A stretch of DNA of 64,000 bases from Gemmatimonadetes bacterium SCN 70-22 (GCA_001724275.1 MEDZ01000016.1:1-64000), one strand, 5' to 3'; positions 9,101-18,433 are shown, numbered from the stretch's first letter. Notes: generated from the sequence alone by a model not told the origin. Made by a program: numbers and translations.

Positions 9101-10096
9101 CTAGTGATGCCTCCGTGCGCGCCTCAGGGCCCGCATCACGGTGCGTCCGGCCGCGAAGGCCCCGGTCACCGTGTAGAGATAGAAGGTGTAGACCCGCCAC
9201 CATATGAGAGATGCTCCCAACAGCCGTGCAGGGAGCGTGCCGCCGAGGGCGACCTTGAACGCGACCTCGACGACCCCACCCCCGCCGGGGGCCGGCGCGA
9301 CGGCGGCGCCATACAATAGAACGAGGGGCCAGAGGAGGATCGGCCCCAGCGGCACCTGTTCCCCGTACGACCAGACGATGATGGGGAGGACGAGGAGGCG
9401 GGCGCAGACGTGCAGGATGGAAAAGAGGAGGGCGAGCGCCATGGTCCCGCGATGGGCGGCCCTGAGCGATGCGACGCTCCCCCGCAGCTGCCGCAGCCCC
9501 CGCTGCACGCGCCGCCAGATGAGGGCGTTGACCCCGATGGCGCGCACCCACGCGGGGCGCGGCCCCTTGGCGTTCCGGTGCGACAGCGTGTAGGCAAAGG
9601 CCCCCGCCCCCAGTACCCCGGCCGAATAGAGCAGCACGGTTCCCAGCATCCCCTTCACCAGCGGCCCCGACTCGCCGAGCAGGACGGCGAGCCCGAGGGT
9701 GACGGCAAAGAGCGAGAGGACTTCGAGGAAGACCTCGAGGAAGAGCACCACGACGACCCCGCCCAGGGGGGTCCCCGACTCGCTCAGGATGAGGAAGCGC
9801 GCGGGCTCGGCGCCGGAGCGCGAGGGGGTGATGGCGGCGGCGAAGTCACCGCCGAGGGTGGTGCGGAGGATCGCCCCGAAGGAGACCGGGACGCCGATGG
9901 CGTCGGCGCTGAACCGGATCTTGATGACCCGGAAGGCGATGTCGAGCGCGAACGCACCCAGGCACAACAGGTGTCCCCACCATGGGAGTCCAAGCGGCGC
10001 TCCCTCGGCGGGCCAGGCGGACGCGATGACATAGACCGAGACCCCGATCGTGACCAGGAACGAGATGGCGGTCAGGAACCAGCGGAACGGGGTCAA
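9101..10096 (-). CDS. Flippase-like integral membrane protein (lysylphosphatidylglycerol synthase TM family)
   Basis: A 331-residue polytopic membrane protein with about seven or eight hydrophobic segments. It shows the pattern of the UPF0104/lysylphosphatidylglycerol synthase transmembrane family, including the SRSGAEPARF segment near residue 100 and the PAPGGGGVVE segment near 275. Relatives flip or modify lipids in the cytoplasmic membrane, but this protein has no catalytic C-terminal domain. The longest frame starts with TTG; no ATG or GTG lies upstream in frame, so the start is uncertain. It is divergent from the sigma-factor gene at 10207. Confidence 0.8.
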   Translation of the reverse strand: MTPFRWFLTAISFLVTIGVSVYVIASAWPAEGAPLGLPWWGHLLCLGAFALDIAFRVIKIRFSADAIGVPVSFGAILRTTLGGDFAAAITPSRSGAEPARFLILSESGTPLGGVVVVLFLEVFLEVLSLFAVTLGLAVLLGESGPLVKGMLGTVLLYSAGVLGAGAFAYTLSHRNAKGPRPAWVRAIGVNALIWRRVQRGLRQLRGSVASLRAAHRGTMALALLFSILHVCARLLVLPIIVWSYGEQVPLGPILLWPLVLLYGAAVAPAPGGGGVVEVAFKVALGGTLPARLLGASLIWWRVYTFYLYTVTGAFAAGRTVMRALRRARRHH

Positions 10097-10206
10097 GGCG
10101 TCGGCGAGGGGGGAGTGAAGGGGAGGGGGTGAAGTAAGCGGCTAATCTATCGGAAGCCGAGGGTCGCGCTAAACACTTGGGGGGTCTGAAGCATCCCATC
10201 CTTCGA

Positions 10207-10833
10207 ATGACGGTCCCTCATCGCGAGCCCGAGCACGAGCCCGAGCCCGAGCCCGAGCTCGAGCCGGGCATGTCGCCTCCTTCGCCCCCTCCGTCCGGCG
10301 CCGTCGATCTCCCGGCGCTGGCCGAGCGCGCGCGCGCCGGCGACGTGGCTGCCTTCGAGGGGCTGTACCGGGCACTGGCCGGTCGGGTCTACGCCCTCTG
10401 CGTGCGGATGTCGGGCGATCGGCAGCGGGCGCGGGAGCTGACCCACGAGGTGTTCGTGCGGGCGTGGGAGAAAGTCGCGACGTTTCGTGGCGAGGCGGCG
10501 TTCAGCACGTGGTTGCATCGCCTGGCGGTGAACGTGGTGTTGGAGCGGGAGCGTGGGGAGCGGCGCCGCGAGGCGCACGAGGTGGGAGGGTTGACCGGGG
10601 AGGACGAGGATTCGCCGACGATGTTGCGGGTGGTGCGGGGCGACGAGGGCGATCGGCTGGACCTCGAGGCGGCGATCGGGCGCCTCCCGCCTAACGCGCG
10701 CGCGGTCTTCGTGCTGCGCGAGGTGGAGGGGTACCGGAACGACGAGATCGCGCAGGCGATGGGGATTGCCGAGGGGACGGTGCGGGCCCACCTGCACCGC
10801 GCCCGGCGGCTCTTGATGGAGTACCTGTCATGA
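10207..10833 (+). CDS. ECF-type RNA polymerase sigma factor
   Basis: A sigma-70 family factor of 188-208 residues. Region 2 reads YALCVRMSGDRQRARELTHEVF and region 4 includes LPPNARAVFVLREVEG and the HTH AQAMGIAEGTVRAHLHRARR. The first ATG is at 10207; a second at 10270 may be the true start, because the residues between are only a Glu-Pro repeat encoded by tandem GAGCCC hexamers. It overlaps the anti-sigma gene by ATGA and is therefore translationally coupled to it. It also contains a CGTTAGGC octamer (reverse orientation) at 10689. Confidence 0.92.
   Translation: MTVPHREPEHEPEPEPELEPGMSPPSPPPSGAVDLPALAERARAGDVAAFEGLYRALAGRVYALCVRMSGDRQRARELTHEVFVRAWEKVATFRGEAAFSTWLHRLAVNVVLERERGERRREAHEVGGLTGEDEDSPTMLRVVRGDEGDRLDLEAAIGRLPPNARAVFVLREVEGYRNDEIAQAMGIAEGTVRAHLHRARRLLMEYLS
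10221..10265 (+). repeat. Hexanucleotide GAGCCC-type repeat in the sigma-factor leader
   Basis: About seven imperfect copies of a six-base unit encode alternating Glu-Pro at the extreme N-terminus of the sigma factor, before conserved region 2. Copy-number change would alter only this disordered leader, or would lie outside the protein if translation starts at 10270. Confidence 0.6.
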
Positions 10834-11555
10834 CGATGCACGAGCGGGACGAGGGGATTTCCGCAGGGATTGGTGCCCACGTGTCGTGGGAGCGCCTGAA
10901 CGACTTCGCCGACGGGCAGCTGGCTGCGGCAGAGGCGGAGGCAGTGGCGCGGCACGTCGCCGCATGTTCCTCCTGCCTGGCGATTGCGGAGCGGATTCGC
11001 GCCCTCGCCGAGCGGGCGCGACACCTCCCCGCGGCGATCGAACCCGACGGCAGGCTCTGGGGCGATGTCGCGGCCGCGCTTGCGGTTGGCGGCTCGGGCA
11101 CCCGGAGGGAGCGTGCCCCGCGTGGCGAGGCGGAGCCGTCGCGCCGTCCCCGGCGGTGGGTGGCGTCACCGCGCTGGCTGGCGGCCGCGGCGGTCGTGCT
11201 GATGGCGGGGTCGTCGGCGGCGACGGCTTACCTGATGCGCGGCGGCTCGCCGTCAGCCGCAATGACCGGCGGAGCCGCTGCCCTGCCGGCGGGCTTCACC
11301 GCCACCGAGGCGGCCTTCCAGCGTGACGTCGCCGGGCTCGAGGCGCTCCTGACCGCACAGCGTGCCGCGCTCACGCCGGAGACGATCGCCATCGTCGACC
11401 GGTCGCTGGCGACGATCGATGGGGCCATCGCCGAGGCGCGGGAAGCGCTGCTGGCCGACCCCGCCAACCACGCGCTGGCCGAGCTGCTGGCCGCGTCGTA
11501 CCGACAGAAGGTGGAGCTGATGCGGCGCGCCGCCGAGTTCCCGAACACCCTATGA
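10830..11555 (+). CDS. Zinc-finger anti-sigma factor
   Basis: A 241-residue protein. Residues 15-60 form the zf-HC2 anti-sigma domain (HVAACSSC). A single membrane segment is at about residues 112-130 (WLAAAAVVLMAGSSAATAYLM). The C-terminal 100 residues are predicted outside the cytoplasm and helical, ending with a segment resembling a heptad-rich sensor (VELMRRAAEFPNTL). It is coupled to the sigma factor upstream and to the DUF4097 gene downstream by 4-bp ATGA overlaps, so all three are probably made in fixed ratio. Confidence 0.88.
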   Translation: MTMHERDEGISAGIGAHVSWERLNDFADGQLAAAEAEAVARHVAACSSCLAIAERIRALAERARHLPAAIEPDGRLWGDVAAALAVGGSGTRRERAPRGEAEPSRRPRRWVASPRWLAAAAVVLMAGSSAATAYLMRGGSPSAAMTGGAAALPAGFTATEAAFQRDVAGLEALLTAQRAALTPETIAIVDRSLATIDGAIAEAREALLADPANHALAELLAASYRQKVELMRRAAEFPNTL

Positions 11556-12490
11556 CCCACCGTCGCGTCACCCCGTCCCGGCGCCCGCTGGCGCCCGTCG
11601 TTCGTGCCGCGCTGGCGCTCGCCTGCGGCGTTGCGCTGGCCGCTCCCGCAACCGCCCGGGCCCAGCGCCGCATCGACGAGCGTCACGCCGCCGCCCCCGA
11701 CCTCTACTTCCGCATCAGCGGGAGCGTGGGGACGCTGCGGGTGATCGGGTGGGAGAAGGACTCGCTGGTCATCACCGGCACCCTCCCCGCCGGGGTGCGC
11801 GCGGAACTGGGGATCGGCGAGCCGGGAGGGGTACCGGCGCGCGGGGCCAAGATGTACATCGAGTCGCCTAACGATGCGGTGGCGGCTGGCGGGTCGCTGG
11901 AAGTCCGGGTGCCGGCGCGGGCGCGCGTGTGGATCAAGAGCGGGACGGCCAACGTCGATGCCCGCGACGTGACGGGGGGGCTCGACCTGAACGTGATCGG
12001 GGGGAGCGTGCGGATCGCCGCCTCGCCTCGCGAGCTGCAGGTGGAGGCGATGGACGCCGGTGTCGAGATCACCGGAACCCCCAGGTGGCTGCGCGCCAAG
12101 ACGGCGTCGGGCGACATCACCGTGCGCGGCGGCGCCGCCGACGTGGCGCTCACCTCGGTCAGCGGGAGCATCCGCATGATCGACGGGTCGGTCGAGCGCG
12201 GCCGCGTGGAGACGGTGACGGGCGGCATCTCCTTCAGCGCGACCGCGGCGCGCGGCGCCGACCTGACCTTCGATACCCATAGCGGCCCGATCGACCTCCG
12301 TCTCCCGGGCGCCGGGCAGTTCACGCTCACGGCGTCGTCGGTGACCGGGGCTGTGGAGAACCACTTCGACAAGTCACGCCCCACTCCCGGGCGCGAGGGG
12401 CGTGGCGCCGAGCTCGCCATTGCGCGCGGCAACGAGTCGGCGCGCATCACCATCCGCTCGTTCAAGGGGACCATCACGCTGCGCCCCTGA
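11552..12490 (+). CDS. Secreted DUF4097-type beta-repeat protein
   Basis: A 312-residue protein with a signal peptide (residues 1-32, ending near ARAQ). A parallel beta-helix-like region of short repeats follows (SGTANVDARDVTGGLDLNV, GSVRIAASPRELQVEAMDAG, ASGDITVRGGAADVALTSVSG), which is the DUF4097/adhesin-like pattern. In many bacteria such proteins sit beside anti-sigma factors, as here, but their activity is unknown. An in-frame CGTTAGGC octamer (reverse orientation) encodes Pro-Asn at about residue 106. Confidence 0.82.
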   Translation: MTHRRVTPSRRPLAPVVRAALALACGVALAAPATARAQRRIDERHAAAPDLYFRISGSVGTLRVIGWEKDSLVITGTLPAGVRAELGIGEPGGVPARGAKMYIESPNDAVAAGGSLEVRVPARARVWIKSGTANVDARDVTGGLDLNVIGGSVRIAASPRELQVEAMDAGVEITGTPRWLRAKTASGDITVRGGAADVALTSVSGSIRMIDGSVERGRVETVTGGISFSATAARGADLTFDTHSGPIDLRLPGAGQFTLTASSVTGAVENHFDKSRPTPGREGRGAELAIARGNESARITIRSFKGTITLRP

Positions 12491-12568
12491 ACGGGGGCGC
12501 GGCGACGAACTAAACGTCCGGAGCATGAGCGGCATCCCATCCGTACACCCCAACGATGAGAGGATGTC

Positions 12569-13108
12569 ATGATGCCCAGACTGCAGGCAGTCGCCCTCCT
12601 GTTCCCGCTCGCCATCGCCCCCGAGGCCCTTCCGGCGCCGGCCGCCACGAGCTTCCCCACGAGCGCGGCCAGCGCCGGTCCGCCGTGGATCTCGATCGAG
12701 CACCCGGTGAACCCGTACGACGCCGCGACGAGGGGGGCGTTCCTCGTGGTCCACGCCTACCACCATGGGACGCCCACGCAGTTCCCGGTCTCGGGGACGG
12801 CGGAGGGGTTGGTGAACGGGGAGCGGAAGTCGGTGCGGCTCTCGTTCACGCGCACGTCACGCCCCGGCGCCTTCGCCCTGGCGAAGCAGTGGCCCGGCGA
12901 GGGGACGTGGACGCTCCTCGTCTCGATCACGCAGGGGCCACGCGATTCGGTGACGGCGGTCGTGGAGCTGGGGGCGGGGGGCGAGGTGGCGTCGGTTCGC
13001 GTCCCCACCGCGCGACGGGACGGGTGGGTGGTGCCGGCGGCGGTGGCGATGTCGGAGGTCGACGCCTCGTTGCGGCTGCGCGCCGCGCGCCAGTCGGCCG
13101 GCCGGTAG
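12569..13108 (+). CDS. Hypothetical secreted protein
   Basis: A 179-residue protein with a likely signal peptide (MMPRLQAVALLFPLAIAPEALPAPA) and a single predicted beta-rich domain. I do not recognise the family. A GAGAGG ribosome-binding site lies a few bases before the ATG. It follows the DUF4097 gene by 78 bp in the same direction and may belong to the sigma-controlled set. A strong hairpin follows it. Confidence 0.65.
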   Translation: MMPRLQAVALLFPLAIAPEALPAPAATSFPTSAASAGPPWISIEHPVNPYDAATRGAFLVVHAYHHGTPTQFPVSGTAEGLVNGERKSVRLSFTRTSRPGAFALAKQWPGEGTWTLLVSITQGPRDSVTAVVELGAGGEVASVRVPTARRDGWVVPAAVAMSEVDASLRLRAARQSAGR

Positions 13109-13120
13109 CGGACACGACGG

Positions 13121-13152
13121 CGGGGGCGACCGGCCTCGTGCGGTCGCCCCCG
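13121..13152. terminator. Hairpin between convergent genes
   Basis: A perfect 12-bp inverted repeat (CGGGGGCGACCG / CGGTCGCCCCCG) with an 8-nt loop lies between the 3' ends of the hypothetical secreted gene and the TonB receptor gene. No T-tract follows on either strand, so it may act as a bidirectional transcription barrier or an mRNA 3'-end stabiliser rather than a classical intrinsic terminator. Confidence 0.55.
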
Positions 13153-13184
13153 TGGGATGCCGCCTGGCGCCGCCCCGATGCTGC

Positions 13185-15692
13185 CTAACGCGCCAGCCGC
13201 AGCCCCACGGTGGCGGTGCGCCCCTGCGTGATCTGCAGGTTGTCGCGCTCGTTGCGCTGCACGTTGGTGAGGTTGTCGACGCGCAGGTACCACTCGGCGC
13301 CCCGGGCGATCGCGTACCCCACGCCCACGAACGGCTTGGTGATCGACGGATAGTCGATCCAGTAGTTGCGCAGCTCGGGGCGCGACGCCTCGGTCCCCAT
13401 CTCGCCGCCGTAGAAGGCGAGCCAGTCGTAGCCCACCCAGCTCCCGATGTAGTTCGTGCCGACGGTGGTGCGCACGCGGCGCGTCTCCCAGGTGAGCGAG
13501 GCCATTCCCGACGACGACGGGACCTCGGGGACGCGGTCGCCCAGGCGCAGGTCGCCGGTGTAGCTGGGCGAGAGCGCGCGCACCCGCGAGTCGGTGAGCG
13601 CGAAGGCCACGTCGGCGCGCAGCCCCCCGCGCCGCACGTTCCCCTCCAGCTCGACGCCGCGGTTGTGGATGCGGCCGACGTTCTGGAACTGCACGGTGCG
13701 CGCGTTCATCCGCTGGTTGGCCACCACCTGCTGGATGAGCCCGTCGGCGGTCTGGCTGTAGGTGGTGAGCGAGAGGTTGGCGCGGTCGCCGACGTACAGC
13801 TCGATCCCCGCCTCGGTCCCCGACTGCACCTCGGGCCTGAGCTCGGGGTTGGCGACCTGGCGGAAGCCGAGCGTCTGGATGGCGCGTCTCGCGTTAGGCT
13901 GCGGGGGGCGGATCCCCTTGCCGTAGGCGGCGCGGAGCTTCACGGTGGCCGTCCCCAGGTCGCGGGTGAAGGCGGCTCCCATCATCGGCGCCCAGGCGGT
14001 GCCGTAGTTCTCGCCGAAGCTGGAGTTGCGCTCGCCGCGCAACCCGGCGGTGAGGAAGAGGGCGTCGTTCAGCTCCAGCTTCACCTGCGTGAACAGGCCG
14101 GTGTTGTCCACCTGGTCGTCGTACAGCGAGGCGAGCCCGGTCCCCGTCCCCGACAGGTCGGAGCGGAAGCCGAGGCGTTCGCGCAGGAGCGCACTCCGCT
14201 CGGCGCCTAACGTGGTGCCGAGGCTGAGCCCGGGGCGGTCGACGAGGCGGAGCGCCATCGCGTAGCGCAGCGAGGACTTGCTGACGTTCTCCTTGGTGGC
14301 GCCGAGGAGGGCGTCGGCCACGGTGGCGGGCTCGCGCTGCGGGGCGATGGCCCCCGCGTGGCGGTCGAGGCCGAGCACCAGCGTCTGCCGCCACCAGCTG
14401 CGCGGCTGGAAGTCGGCGGTGAGGCCGTAGGTCTCGTTCTCGATGCGCTGCGACTCGAGGAGCGGGCGGATGGTGCCGATGGAGGGATTGCTCCCGAGCA
14501 GCGGGTTGGACGGGGCGATGAAGCGCACGTCGGCGTAGCGCATGGTCGCGTCCAGGCGGAGGGGGCCGAGCATGGTGCGCGCCCCGCCGAAGGTACCGCG
14601 ATACCCCGACGAGCCGCCGGGGACGATGGCCCCCACGTCCTCGAACGTCCCCCCCAGGCCTAACGACGTCCGCGCCCCCCCAGCCGAGAGCATGGCCGAG
14701 TGGTGCTGCATGGCGCTGGCGTTCTCGGTGAAGCGGCTCTCCATCATCCCGCCGCTCAGGGCCGCGTCGAACTGCGGATGCCACGCCGTGGAGGGGGTCC
14801 CCTTGCGGGTGACGACCTGCACGACGCCGCTGATGGCGTCCGAGCCGTAGAGCGCCGACCCCTGCGGGCCGCGGATGACCTCGATGCGCTCCACCGAATA
14901 GGGATCGATGGCGAAGAGGAGGTACGGCGAAGCCAGCTCCACGCCGTCGACGTACGTCTTGAGATAGTTGGCGCTGAACGAGCTGGAGCCGCGCACCGAC
15001 CCGATCTGCGCGAAGGGTCCGGAGATCCCGAGGTCCCACGACACGACGCCGGGGATCCCGCTGCGGAAGAGCTGCTCCATGCTCGTCGCCCCGCTCTGCG
15101 CGATCTGGCTCCCCGTAAGGACCGAGACCGCGCTGGCGAGCGAGCGCTCGGGGGCGCCGGTGGCCGGGGTCCCCATCACGAGGATCCGGTCCATCACCTG
15201 CGGGCGGTGGTGTGACGACCGCACGCGGAGCGGCGAGCCGAGGCGGGCCGCGGAGTCGGAGAAGAGCGAGGCGACGCTGGGGAGGAGGCGCCCGGGGGTG
15301 CGCACGAGGATGACGTAGCCGGACGGGCTCACGACGACGTCGAGGTCGGTCCCCTGCAGGACTTCGGCGATCACGTCGCCGGCTGCAACGTCGGCACGCG
15401 AGACGCTCACGCGCCGCGCGGCGGGGATGATGTCGGAGCTGTAGGAGAGGCGAAGCCCGGCGCGTGAGGCGATCTCGCGCAGCGCCTGCTCGATGGGGAC
15501 GGCGACCAGCGACAGGGAGACACGGCGGGACAGGAGCTCGCTGCGCGCGGCGCCCCGCAGGGCGACCACGCTATCCGAGCGCGCGAGGAGCCGCTCCTGC
15601 CCCAGCGCCGGGGTGGCGCAGACGGCGGCGAGCGCGACGGTCGCGAGCGCGCGCGCCGCCCGTGACGCGGCCGCGCCCCGGGGGGGTGTCAC
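13185..15692 (-). CDS. TonB-dependent outer-membrane receptor with STN domain
   Basis: An 835-residue receptor. It has a signal peptide (residues 1-33, ending ALGQ), then an STN (secretin/TonB N-terminal) signalling domain at about 50-125 (LSLVAVPIEQALREIASRAGL). The plug domain at about 160-300 shows QIAQSGATSMEQLF, the YVDGVEL segment and VIRGPQGSALYGSDAISGVV. The beta-barrel runs to the C-terminus. The start was set at the GTG that overlaps the FecR stop codon (GTGA), because the signal peptide begins there; the longer frame is out of character. The STN domain indicates that ligand binding is signalled inward through the neighbouring FecR and FecI-like sigma factor. The ligand is unknown. 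The stop codon TAG lies in a CGTTAGGC octamer. Confidence 0.93.
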   Translation of the reverse strand: MTPPRGAAASRAARALATVALAAVCATPALGQERLLARSDSVVALRGAARSELLSRRVSLSLVAVPIEQALREIASRAGLRLSYSSDIIPAARRVSVSRADVAAGDVIAEVLQGTDLDVVVSPSGYVILVRTPGRLLPSVASLFSDSAARLGSPLRVRSSHHRPQVMDRILVMGTPATGAPERSLASAVSVLTGSQIAQSGATSMEQLFRSGIPGVVSWDLGISGPFAQIGSVRGSSSFSANYLKTYVDGVELASPYLLFAIDPYSVERIEVIRGPQGSALYGSDAISGVVQVVTRKGTPSTAWHPQFDAALSGGMMESRFTENASAMQHHSAMLSAGGARTSLGLGGTFEDVGAIVPGGSSGYRGTFGGARTMLGPLRLDATMRYADVRFIAPSNPLLGSNPSIGTIRPLLESQRIENETYGLTADFQPRSWWRQTLVLGLDRHAGAIAPQREPATVADALLGATKENVSKSSLRYAMALRLVDRPGLSLGTTLGAERSALLRERLGFRSDLSGTGTGLASLYDDQVDNTGLFTQVKLELNDALFLTAGLRGERNSSFGENYGTAWAPMMGAAFTRDLGTATVKLRAAYGKGIRPPQPNARRAIQTLGFRQVANPELRPEVQSGTEAGIELYVGDRANLSLTTYSQTADGLIQQVVANQRMNARTVQFQNVGRIHNRGVELEGNVRRGGLRADVAFALTDSRVRALSPSYTGDLRLGDRVPEVPSSSGMASLTWETRRVRTTVGTNYIGSWVGYDWLAFYGGEMGTEASRPELRNYWIDYPSITKPFVGVGYAIARGAEWYLRVDNLTNVQRNERDNLQITQGRTATVGLRLAR

Positions 15693-16798
15693 GCACCCGC
15701 CTCCGCCAGCACGGTCGTCGCGGCGGGCGACGGGAGCGCCGACGTGTCGCCTTGCTTCATGAAGTCGATCCGGTTGCCGTTGCGCACGTACCGCACGTCG
15801 AGCGTCATGCCGATCACCCGCAACACCTCGTCCAGCGACTCGCCCTCGAACGCCGAGGTCAGGTGGCGATCGAGGATGGCGCCGTCGATGACGCGGACCT
15901 CGACACCGTACCATCGCTCCAGCTCCACGACGACGTCGGTGAACGGCGCGTCGGTGAAGATGAGACGTCCGGACGCGAACGCCGTGAAGGGGGTGAGGTC
16001 GACGTTGCGGGCCACGGTGACCGCCCCCGCGTCTCCGAGCGTGGCCACGTCGCGCGGCACGAGGACGACGGCGGTGTCGGCGCTGGTACCCCGGCGCACG
16101 GCGACCGATCCGGATGCGACGGCGACTCGCAGCGGGGTCCCCTGGCCGTAGCCACGCACCGCGAACTCGGTCCCCAGGTCCTCGACCACGGTCCCGTTCA
16201 CGTGGACCCGGAAGGGACGGGCGGCGTCGTGATCGACGGTGAAGAGCGCCTCGCCCGAGAGCTCCACCTCGCGGGCGCCGGCGCCATAGCCGTCGCGAAG
16301 TCGCAGGGTGGACGAGACGCCGAGGACCACGGTGCTCCCGTCGGGGAGGTTGACGGTGCGATGCTCGCCCGACCGGGTGGAGAACTCGGAGGCGGAGGCT
16401 AGCGCGCGCGGGGCCGAGTCGCTGGTGGAGCGCAGCCGGGGGAGGATCAAGGCACCGCCGACGATGACGACGACGGCTGCCGCCACGCGCATGATACGAG
16501 CACTATCGCGCCACCAACGCCGCCGTACGCCGATGTCGACGACATTCGAGTCATTTCTCACATCGGTCGACGAGACTTCGATGCGCCTGGCTAGCGTCTG
16601 CCACGCGCGATCGACATCCCATGCCGGCTCGGCGATCGGAGTCCCCCAGGCCAGCCGCAAGGCGGCGAGTGCTTCGCGCCGCTCGGCGATCTCCTGGGCC
16701 CAGCGCTCCGTTTCGGCGCGCTCGGCGGCCGTCCCCTCACCCGCGACGAAGCGGGCGAGACGATCGTAGTCGTCGTCGGGGAGGGAGCCGCTGGGCAT
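15689..16798 (-). CDS. fecR: FecR-like transmembrane anti-sigma/sensor protein
   Basis: A 369-residue FecR-family protein: an N-terminal cytoplasmic region (DUF4880-like, DYDRLARFVAGEGT), one membrane helix at about residues 102-122 (ARIMRVAAAVVVIVGGALIL), then the periplasmic FecR domain (YGAGAREVELSGEALFTVD; GTEFAVRGYGQGT) and a C-terminal secretin-like segment (FEGESLDEVLRVIGMTLDV). The start at the internal ATG was chosen since the extra residues of the longest frame are not FecR-like. It overlaps the TonB-receptor gene by four bases. FecR relays the signal from the receptor STN domain to the sigma factor encoded divergently upstream. Confidence 0.92.
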   Translation of the reverse strand: MPSGSLPDDDYDRLARFVAGEGTAAERAETERWAQEIAERREALAALRLAWGTPIAEPAWDVDRAWQTLARRIEVSSTDVRNDSNVVDIGVRRRWWRDSARIMRVAAAVVVIVGGALILPRLRSTSDSAPRALASASEFSTRSGEHRTVNLPDGSTVVLGVSSTLRLRDGYGAGAREVELSGEALFTVDHDAARPFRVHVNGTVVEDLGTEFAVRGYGQGTPLRVAVASGSVAVRRGTSADTAVVLVPRDVATLGDAGAVTVARNVDLTPFTAFASGRLIFTDAPFTDVVVELERWYGVEVRVIDGAILDRHLTSAFEGESLDEVLRVIGMTLDVRYVRNGNRIDFMKQGDTSALPSPAATTVLAEAGA

Positions 16799-16954
16799 GA
16801 AATCGGGATGAGCGTCGTTCACGACAAGGAGACACGTCAGGGGAGAAGCCCCCCTTACTGGTCGAGAACGGGGCATGTTAACGTCCCCCGAGCCCCCGGC
16901 GCGATAGGGAGGGGGCGCTCCCGGCCCCCGGCCTCTCGCCTCGCACGTTCCAGG

Positions 16955-17569
16955 ATGACCGCACCCGCCGACGACGAAGATCGCGACTCGCTGCCGGAGG
17001 AAGTGGCGTCATCCCCCGCGCCGCCGGGCGACGCGGAGCTGGTGCGGCGAATCCGCGCGGGCGACGAGCGGGCCCTGGAACAGCTGTTCCGCAGCTACTA
17101 CAGCGGGATGTGCACCTTCGTCCGGCGCTACGTGCACGCGCCGGACATCGCCGAGGAGCTGGTGCAGGACGTCTTCTTCAAGCTGTGGTCCAAGCGGGAG
17201 ACGCTCTCGGAGATCGATGCGCTGCGGACGTACCTCTTCCGTGCCGCGCGAAACACGGCGCTCAACCACTTGCGGCGCAAGAAGTTGGAGAACGCATGGG
17301 AGGAGCAGGAAGCCGCCCGCGGCGAGCCGATGACCACCTCGGCCACCGACGACGACGCGTCCACCGGTGAGGTGGCGCGGGCGGTGAACGAGGCCGTGGC
17401 GCGGCTCCCCATGCGCTGCCGCGAGATCTTCCTCATGAGCCGGCAGGGGGGGCTGACGTACGTCGAGATCGCCACCCGGCTCGGAATCAGCGTCAAGACC
17501 GTCGAGACCCAGATGGGGCGGGCGCTCAAGTCGCTCCGCCTGTCGCTGGCGAGCTTCCGTGGGGGGTAG
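16955..17569 (+). CDS. fecI: FecI-like ECF sigma factor
   Basis: A 204-residue sigma-70 family factor: region 2 with FVRRYVHAPDIAEELVQDVFFKLW, region 4 with LPMRCREIFLMSRQGGLTYVEIATRLGISVKTVETQMGRAL. This region-4 style is characteristic of the Bacteroidetes-type FecI/RpoE-like sigma factors that pair with FecR and TonB receptors. It is divergent from the FecR-receptor operon. The start was chosen at the ATG preceded by CAGG, since the upstream part of the frame is not sigma-like. Confidence 0.92.
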   Translation: MTAPADDEDRDSLPEEVASSPAPPGDAELVRRIRAGDERALEQLFRSYYSGMCTFVRRYVHAPDIAEELVQDVFFKLWSKRETLSEIDALRTYLFRAARNTALNHLRRKKLENAWEEQEAARGEPMTTSATDDDASTGEVARAVNEAVARLPMRCREIFLMSRQGGLTYVEIATRLGISVKTVETQMGRALKSLRLSLASFRGG

Positions 17570-17620
17570 GGGGGAGCCGGGTGTCCATATGATGATGGGG
17601 AACGAAGGAGGAAAGCCGCG

Positions 17621-18433
17621 ATGAACCGGATGCGACCGATCCATGTGATGACTGCCGCGATGCTGCTGGCGGCGGCCGCTGCCTGCGTGGACGCGCCGAG
17701 CGTGTCGGGGCCGGAGGCGCAGTCCGAGCCGCTGGCCGAGACGTTCGACGCGATGTCGAGGGTTGCGGCGGAGAATGGCGACCTGGCGCGGAGCGAGGGA
17801 TTTGCCTTCGCGGCGTTGTCGGTGCGCGGCGGCGTTGCCCCCTCGCGCCTGGAAGTGCAGTCGGGGAACGCGACCGAGGTGTACGACGCCTTCGTGAACT
17901 CGGTGGAGTGGGACCCGTCGATCGCAGCGACCATGCGCCCGCCGGCGCGTCGTGCGCTGGTGGCGTGGCGGCGCACGGCGTACGGGACCACGAAGGTGCT
18001 CTCGATGCACACCCCGAGCGACTCCGCGCCGATCCTGAACCCGCTGTCGTTGGGGATGGGGATGTCGACGGCCGCCGTCTTTGCCGGGGCGTCGGCGATG
18101 CAGAACGAGGGGGGGAACACGGCGCAGGGGAAGCCCGACCTGAGCGGCGCCTGGTTCGCGACCGGCGGGTGGGTGAAGCTCAAGGAGGTCGCGGTGATTG
18201 GCGCGTGCCCGGAGTCGCAGCTGTCGGGGAAGGGGGTGGCGGTTTCGCGCTGCGAGCAGGCGCGCTACCTGGTGCGTTTCGACCTCGCGATGCAGCACCT
18301 GGCGGGGCGTCCGCCGCAGGTGGTGGGTGGGAGCCCGGTGCGCCGCGTGTCGTCCGTCGGCGAGCCGGTGGTGGGCGGGCTCAAGCTCGGCTTCGCCTGC
18401 CTTGCGCCGACCAGCATGCACGGGTGCCAGTAG
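17621..18433 (+). CDS. Hypothetical lipoprotein
   Basis: A 270-residue protein with a lipoprotein signal peptide: MNRMRPIHVMTAAMLLAAAAAC, where the Cys at about residue 22 would be lipidated. A near-perfect AAGGAGG ribosome-binding site lies seven bases before the ATG. No family is recognised. The C-terminal third has six cysteines or more, some as CPESQLS and SRCEQ, which may form disulfides in the periplasm. It is downstream of the FecI-like gene but separated by 51 bp. Confidence 0.7.
   Translation: MNRMRPIHVMTAAMLLAAAAACVDAPSVSGPEAQSEPLAETFDAMSRVAAENGDLARSEGFAFAALSVRGGVAPSRLEVQSGNATEVYDAFVNSVEWDPSIAATMRPPARRALVAWRRTAYGTTKVLSMHTPSDSAPILNPLSLGMGMSTAAVFAGASAMQNEGGNTAQGKPDLSGAWFATGGWVKLKEVAVIGACPESQLSGKGVAVSRCEQARYLVRFDLAMQHLAGRPPQVVGGSPVRRVSSVGEPVVGGLKLGFACLAPTSMHGCQ

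Noticed and set aside
13152-14210. Plus-strand open frame of 352 residues over the TonB receptor gene
   Set aside because: Shadow frame: no family signature, while the minus strand codes a receptor with STN, plug and barrel.
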